A DNA stretch of 10,610 nucleotides from Flavobacteriales bacterium. Its GTDB lineage: Bacteria > Bacteroidota > Bacteroidia > Flavobacteriales_E > Vicingaceae. The translations under genes were made by a program, and so were the position numbers. The first letter of the stretch is position 1. Every line of letters starts with the position of its first letter. The DNA is taken from positions 1 to 10,610 of the forward strand of contig JAESUI010000252.1 of the NCBI GenBank assembly GCA_016763135.1, read 5' to 3'. The notes beneath the pieces were generated by a model. It had not been told where the DNA came from. It did no database searches and worked only from the letters and a program-made list of their open reading frames with translations. This document shows positions 8,068-10,610 of this stretch, piece after piece.

Positions 8068-9087
8068 TTGATATTAATCTACTCACATAAACTAACTCCT
8101 CGTTTAAGGTACATCTTTAAAACTATTTTTACAGATGTTCTTCTAAGCAAAGTTGTTTTTACAGACAATATTGAAGAATTTGAGCTATCTGATAATGTTA
8201 AAATCAATTATTCTCCTTCAAGATTAAAATCTGGCACCTTCTTTCAAAGTTCTTCTATATTATTTGAAACAGGAATTAAAGAACAACATATAACTACTTT
8301 TGAATTTAACGGGCACCCCTGTTTTTTTAGTGTTGGACAAGATTCTGAATTCCCATTTGATCCTTTTGCTGCAAGCTTTTACCTTATTAGCAGGTATGAA
8401 GAGTATTTACCACACATAAAAGACCAACATGAACGGTTTTTAGCAGCTGAAAGTCTTGCCTACCAAAATAATTTTCTTGACCAACCTTTAGTCAATACTT
8501 GGATAAATAAAATCTCAACATTAATAGAAGAAGAACATAATGGTTTTCATTTTCCCAAAAGAACATTTTCTTATCTATCAACAATAGACATTGATAATGC
8601 TTTTGCATACAAACACAAAGGCTTTATCAGATTGCTAGGAGGCTTAGCCAAGGCTCTACTAGGAGGCAATGATTTATCTGAAAGGTTAAAGGTAATCTTT
8701 GGTAATGGCCATGATCCATATGATACCTTTGATTACCAGTTAAACATCCACAAAGAGTATAACATATTACCTATTTATTTTTTTTTACTAGGAGATTATG
8801 GGTTAAATGACAAGAATATACCCGTAAAAAATAAATCCTTTCAGTCGCTTATAAAATCACTATCAGATTATTACGAAGTTGGTATCCATCCATCCTATGC
8901 TTCGAACACGAACATTAAGATATTAACTAAAGAAATTAATCGATTACAAAGTATAACACATCGGAACACTTCTAAAAGCCGACAACATTTCTTAAAATTA
9001 AACCTGCCCACCACCTATCGCAATTTAATTGATAATGATATCGTTGCTGATTACACCATGGGATATGCTGAAGTTAGTGGGTTTTGA
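8068..9087 (+). CDS. polysaccharide deacetylase-like protein, N-terminal part (339 aa), ended early by an in-frame TGA
   Basis: This resembles the roughly 430-aa polysaccharide deacetylase family proteins of Bacteroidota, which have a family-specific N-terminal domain before a NodB-like domain. The NodB-like part opens at T172 with TIDIDNA, where D174 and D176 stand at the place of the metal-binding acidic motif. The second motif is GIHPSY, with H274. The start is TTG at 8068: an in-frame TGA at 8062-8064 leaves only CAG before it, and ILIYSHKLTPRLRYIF matches the expected N-terminus. The frame stops at TGA 9085-9087 after MGYAEVSGF, where relatives continue with Arg as I recall them; coding continues in the same frame to 9372. 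The undisturbed product would have 434 residues, normal for the family. No signal peptide is seen. The substrate is unknown; cell-envelope or exopolysaccharide sugars would be typical of NodB-type enzymes. Confidence 0.85.
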   Translation: MILIYSHKLTPRLRYIFKTIFTDVLLSKVVFTDNIEEFELSDNVKINYSPSRLKSGTFFQSSSILFETGIKEQHITTFEFNGHPCFFSVGQDSEFPFDPFAASFYLISRYEEYLPHIKDQHERFLAAESLAYQNNFLDQPLVNTWINKISTLIEEEHNGFHFPKRTFSYLSTIDIDNAFAYKHKGFIRLLGGLAKALLGGNDLSERLKVIFGNGHDPYDTFDYQLNIHKEYNILPIYFFLLGDYGLNDKNIPVKNKSFQSLIKSLSDYYEVGIHPSYASNTNIKILTKEINRLQSITHRNTSKSRQHFLKLNLPTTYRNLIDNDIVADYTMGYAEVSGF

Positions 9088-9372
9088 GCAAGTATTTGTA
9101 GTCCTTTTTACTTTTACGATTTAGATACTGAAATAGAAACCAAACTTCAACTATTTCCATTTTCTGTAATGGAAGCTACTTATAAATATTATAATGAATC
9201 CAGTCCAGAAAAAGCGATAGCGCATATAAATAAGCTAATGCAAAAAGTTAAAGACGTTGATGGAACTTTTATTAGTGTTTGGCACAATGAATCCTTGAGT
9301 GATACAGGAATCTGGAAAGGATGGAAAATAGTTTATGAAAAAATGTTAAAAGAATCGCTTATTCCGAAATAA
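9088..9372 (+). CDS. polysaccharide deacetylase-like protein, C-terminal part after the in-frame stop (94 residues; ATG-initiated form at 9169, 67 aa)
   Basis: The codons directly after TGA 9085-9087 read ASICSPFYFYDLDTE and continue in the same frame to TAA 9370-9372. The SPFYFYDLD and LFPFSVMEATYKYY stretches and the terminal SVWHNESLSD segment (H406 in full-length numbering) are what the family carries at its C-terminus; the His motif is probably part of the active site. The first internal ATG is at 9169, giving 67 aa, but translation from there would lose the FYFYDLD block, so a separate functional protein is unlikely. I read this as the 3' end of one broken or misread gene. upp follows after 17 bp. 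Confidence 0.82.
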   Translation, partial: ASICSPFYFYDLDTEIETKLQLFPFSVMEATYKYYNESSPEKAIAHINKLMQKVKDVDGTFISVWHNESLSDTGIWKGWKIVYEKMLKESLIPK

Positions 9373-9389
9373 GTAAATAATTTCACACC

Positions 9390-10040
9390 ATGGAAGTAAT
9401 AAATTTAGGAGAGAGCAATTCAATTTTCAATCAGTTTATCTCAGAAATCCGAAATGTGGATATTCAAAATGATCCTATGCGGTTTAGGAGAAATTGTGAA
9501 CGTATGGGAGAAATATTTGCTTATGAAATAAGCAAAACCTTTAATTACTCTAAGAAGAGTGTTACCACACCTCTAGGAGTTTCAGAAATTGCGTTAATGG
9601 ACGAAAAACCTGTATTGGCAACAATATTAAGGGCAGGGCTCACTTTACATAATGGATTATTAAACTATTTTGATAGCGCTGATAATGCATTTGTTTCTGC
9701 TTTTAGAGCGCATAAAGCAGATGGTTCTTTTGAAATTGAAACAGAATATTTAGCAAGCCCATCTGTAGAAGGTAGAACTGTAATACTATCTGATCCGATG
9801 CTCGCATCTGGAGCTTCAGTTGCGCTAACTTATGAATCTTTACTTGAAAAAGGAACTCCTAAAAAATTACATATTGTTATATTAATTGCAAGTGTCCAAG
9901 GAATAGAGTACATTAAAAAAACCATACCAGGAAATGCCACTTTATGGGTTGGAGCTATAGATAATGAACTATCGGCCGAATCATATATTATTCCTGGATT
10001 AGGTGATGCTGGGGATTTAGCATATGGAACTAAAGTATAA
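9390..10040 (+). CDS. upp: uracil phosphoribosyltransferase
   Basis: This 216-aa cytoplasmic enzyme of pyrimidine salvage converts uracil and PRPP into UMP and pyrophosphate. Residues 131-143 (VILSDPMLASGAS) form the PRPP-binding loop of type I phosphoribosyltransferases. LRAGLTLHNGLL is the conserved upstream block. Residues 199-214 (YIIPGLGDAGDLAYGT) form the uracil-binding C-terminal motif. The usual GDRxFGT of other phyla is GDLAYGT here, which I recall as normal for Bacteroidota UPRT rather than a defect. Length is typical and the frame is intact. The ATG at 9390 lies 17 bp after the deacetylase-like gene, with no Shine-Dalgarno. The stop is immediately followed by the ATG of the next gene (TAAATG), pointing to co-transcription and perhaps translational coupling. 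Confidence 0.96.
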   Translation: MEVINLGESNSIFNQFISEIRNVDIQNDPMRFRRNCERMGEIFAYEISKTFNYSKKSVTTPLGVSEIALMDEKPVLATILRAGLTLHNGLLNYFDSADNAFVSAFRAHKADGSFEIETEYLASPSVEGRTVILSDPMLASGASVALTYESLLEKGTPKKLHIVILIASVQGIEYIKKTIPGNATLWVGAIDNELSAESYIIPGLGDAGDLAYGTKV

Positions 10041-10481
10041 ATGGGGATAGCAGAAATATTAGAGATTTTTGGATTGCTGCTAATTGCGGCAACTAAGTTC
10101 GCTGTAGCTGTTGGTATATTATTACTGCCAGCTACTGATTATTCTTATGTTGAGATTGTTTCCACCCTTCTTACTGGTGGATTTATTGGGATTTTCTTTT
10201 TTTATTTTTTTAGCAACTGGGTAAATAAAATAATTGGCAAATTATTTAAAAAGAAAAAAAAGAAGAAAGTTTTCTCAAAAAAAATAAGACGGTTTATTCA
10301 TATAAAAAACAAATACGGAATTGTTGGCATTTCATTAATTACCCCAATAATAATATCAATTCCTGTAGGTAGTTTTATAGCCTCTAGATTTTTTTCTAAG
10401 AAAAAATATACCTTAATTATAATGTTAGCTGGAGTAGTATTTTGGTCAATACTTCTACCCCTTCTTAAACTAACCTATTAA
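10041..10481 (+). CDS. small four-helix inner-membrane protein, possibly related to the small multidrug export family
   Basis: This 146-aa hydrophobic protein has four predicted transmembrane segments by eye: about residues 3-30, 39-62, 92-114 and 123-143. The hydrophilic loop at 67-91 is extremely basic, with seven consecutive lysines at 70-76 followed by KKIRRF, so by the positive-inside rule it should face the cytoplasm. The second half contains KYGIVGISLITPIIISIPVG and SFIASRFF, a Gly/Pro-containing helix. This reminds me of Bacteroidota proteins near the small multidrug export family (PF06695-like), but I am not certain; the function is unknown. The ATG directly abuts the upp stop with no spacer, so expression is probably coupled to upp. 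It ends 4 bp from a convergent minus-strand gene. Confidence 0.82.
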   Translation: MGIAEILEIFGLLLIAATKFAVAVGILLLPATDYSYVEIVSTLLTGGFIGIFFFYFFSNWVNKIIGKLFKKKKKKKVFSKKIRRFIHIKNKYGIVGISLITPIIISIPVGSFIASRFFSKKKYTLIIMLAGVVFWSILLPLLKLTY

Positions 10482-10485
10482 AGGA

Positions 10486-10610
10486 TTATTCTAAACTCTT
10501 TTTATTGAATATGATGTACCCGAAGTGAAGCATAAAGCTCCAATATTCTTCATCTCGATCATAATAATTGGCGTTAAATGCAATTGGCCCAAGTGGTGTA
10601 GTATATACCA
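10486..10610 (-). CDS. C-terminus of an outer-membrane beta-barrel protein, probably patatin-like phospholipase with BamA-type barrel (cut by window edge)
   Basis: The minus strand is open from the right edge to a TAA at 10488-10486, giving 40 codons. The peptide begins VYTTPLGPIAFNANYYDRDE and ends with LHFGYIIFNKKSLE. Alternating polar and hydrophobic residues, TPLGPI at a strand start and an aromatic-rich last strand ending in GYIIFN are typical of the final two strands of an Omp85/BamA-type barrel. The exact tail (GYxxFNKxSLE) is what I recall from Bacteroidota patatin-like phospholipases that carry a C-terminal barrel. The alternative is another Omp85-type protein. The coding character is clear: the other two minus-strand frames give less protein-like sequence or an early stop. 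It converges on the membrane-protein gene with a 4-bp gap and no visible terminator between them. Confidence 0.65.
   Translation of the reverse strand, partial: VYTTPLGPIAFNANYYDRDEEYWSFMLHFGYIIFNKKSLE

Noticed and set aside
8778..8786. Run of nine T residues in the deacetylase-like gene as a possible indel site.
   Set aside because: The reading frame is preserved across the run, with sensible protein (PIYFFLLGDYG) on both sides.
9085..9087. TGA as selenocysteine or reassigned Trp.
   Set aside because: The family carries Arg at this position as I recall it, no selenocysteine insertion hairpin is evident just downstream, and rpoC is broken by TAA, which neither recoding explains.
10254..10262. 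In-frame A AAA AAG heptamer (10256-10262) in the lysine-rich loop of the membrane protein, a classic -1 slippery sequence.
   Set aside because: The zero-frame protein continues with well-formed helices, the -1 frame product is not protein-like, and no downstream stimulatory structure is obvious; it is better explained by a run of Lys codons.

Overview
The window is an AT-rich stretch from a Bacteroidota chromosome, most likely Flavobacteriia or a close relative. The evidence is the sequence character of RpoB and RpoC, a DUF3467 gene directly after rpoC, a UPRT of the Bacteroidota type ending in a GDAGDLAYG motif, and start codons preceded by A/T-rich sequence with no clear Shine-Dalgarno. All eight authentic gene ends seen here use TAA.

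Positions 1-7342 are the distal part of the rpoBC transcription unit. It holds the 3' two thirds of rpoB, then rpoC, then a small DUF3467 gene, and closes with a strong intrinsic terminator built on a perfect 26-nt palindrome. Positions 7361-10481 are a second same-strand cluster with very short spacers: radC, a polysaccharide-deacetylase-like gene, upp (uracil phosphoribosyltransferase) and a small four-helix membrane protein whose ATG directly abuts the upp stop. At the right edge, on the minus strand and only 4 bp from the membrane-protein stop, lie the last 40 codons of an outer-membrane beta-barrel gene, probably a patatin-like phospholipase with a BamA-type barrel.

The main anomaly is that two genes are cut by in-frame stop codons with no change of frame. 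rpoC has TAA at 6579-6581 where relatives, from memory of the family, carry Leu. This separates 1309 codons from the last 126 residues, which include the highly conserved C-terminal block. The deacetylase-like gene has TGA at 9085-9087 where relatives carry Arg, removing the last 94 residues including a conserved His motif. Each is explained by a single base substitution (TTA to TAA; AGA or CGA to TGA), and downstream coding is otherwise intact. An rpoC nonsense mutation should be lethal unless it is suppressed, read through, or rescued by separate translation of the C-terminal piece. The plainest explanation is base-level sequence error or very recent mutation; a genuinely split beta' subunit is the exciting alternative.

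I saw no mobile element, CRISPR array, tRNA or rRNA. Apart from these two breaks, the content is core housekeeping.
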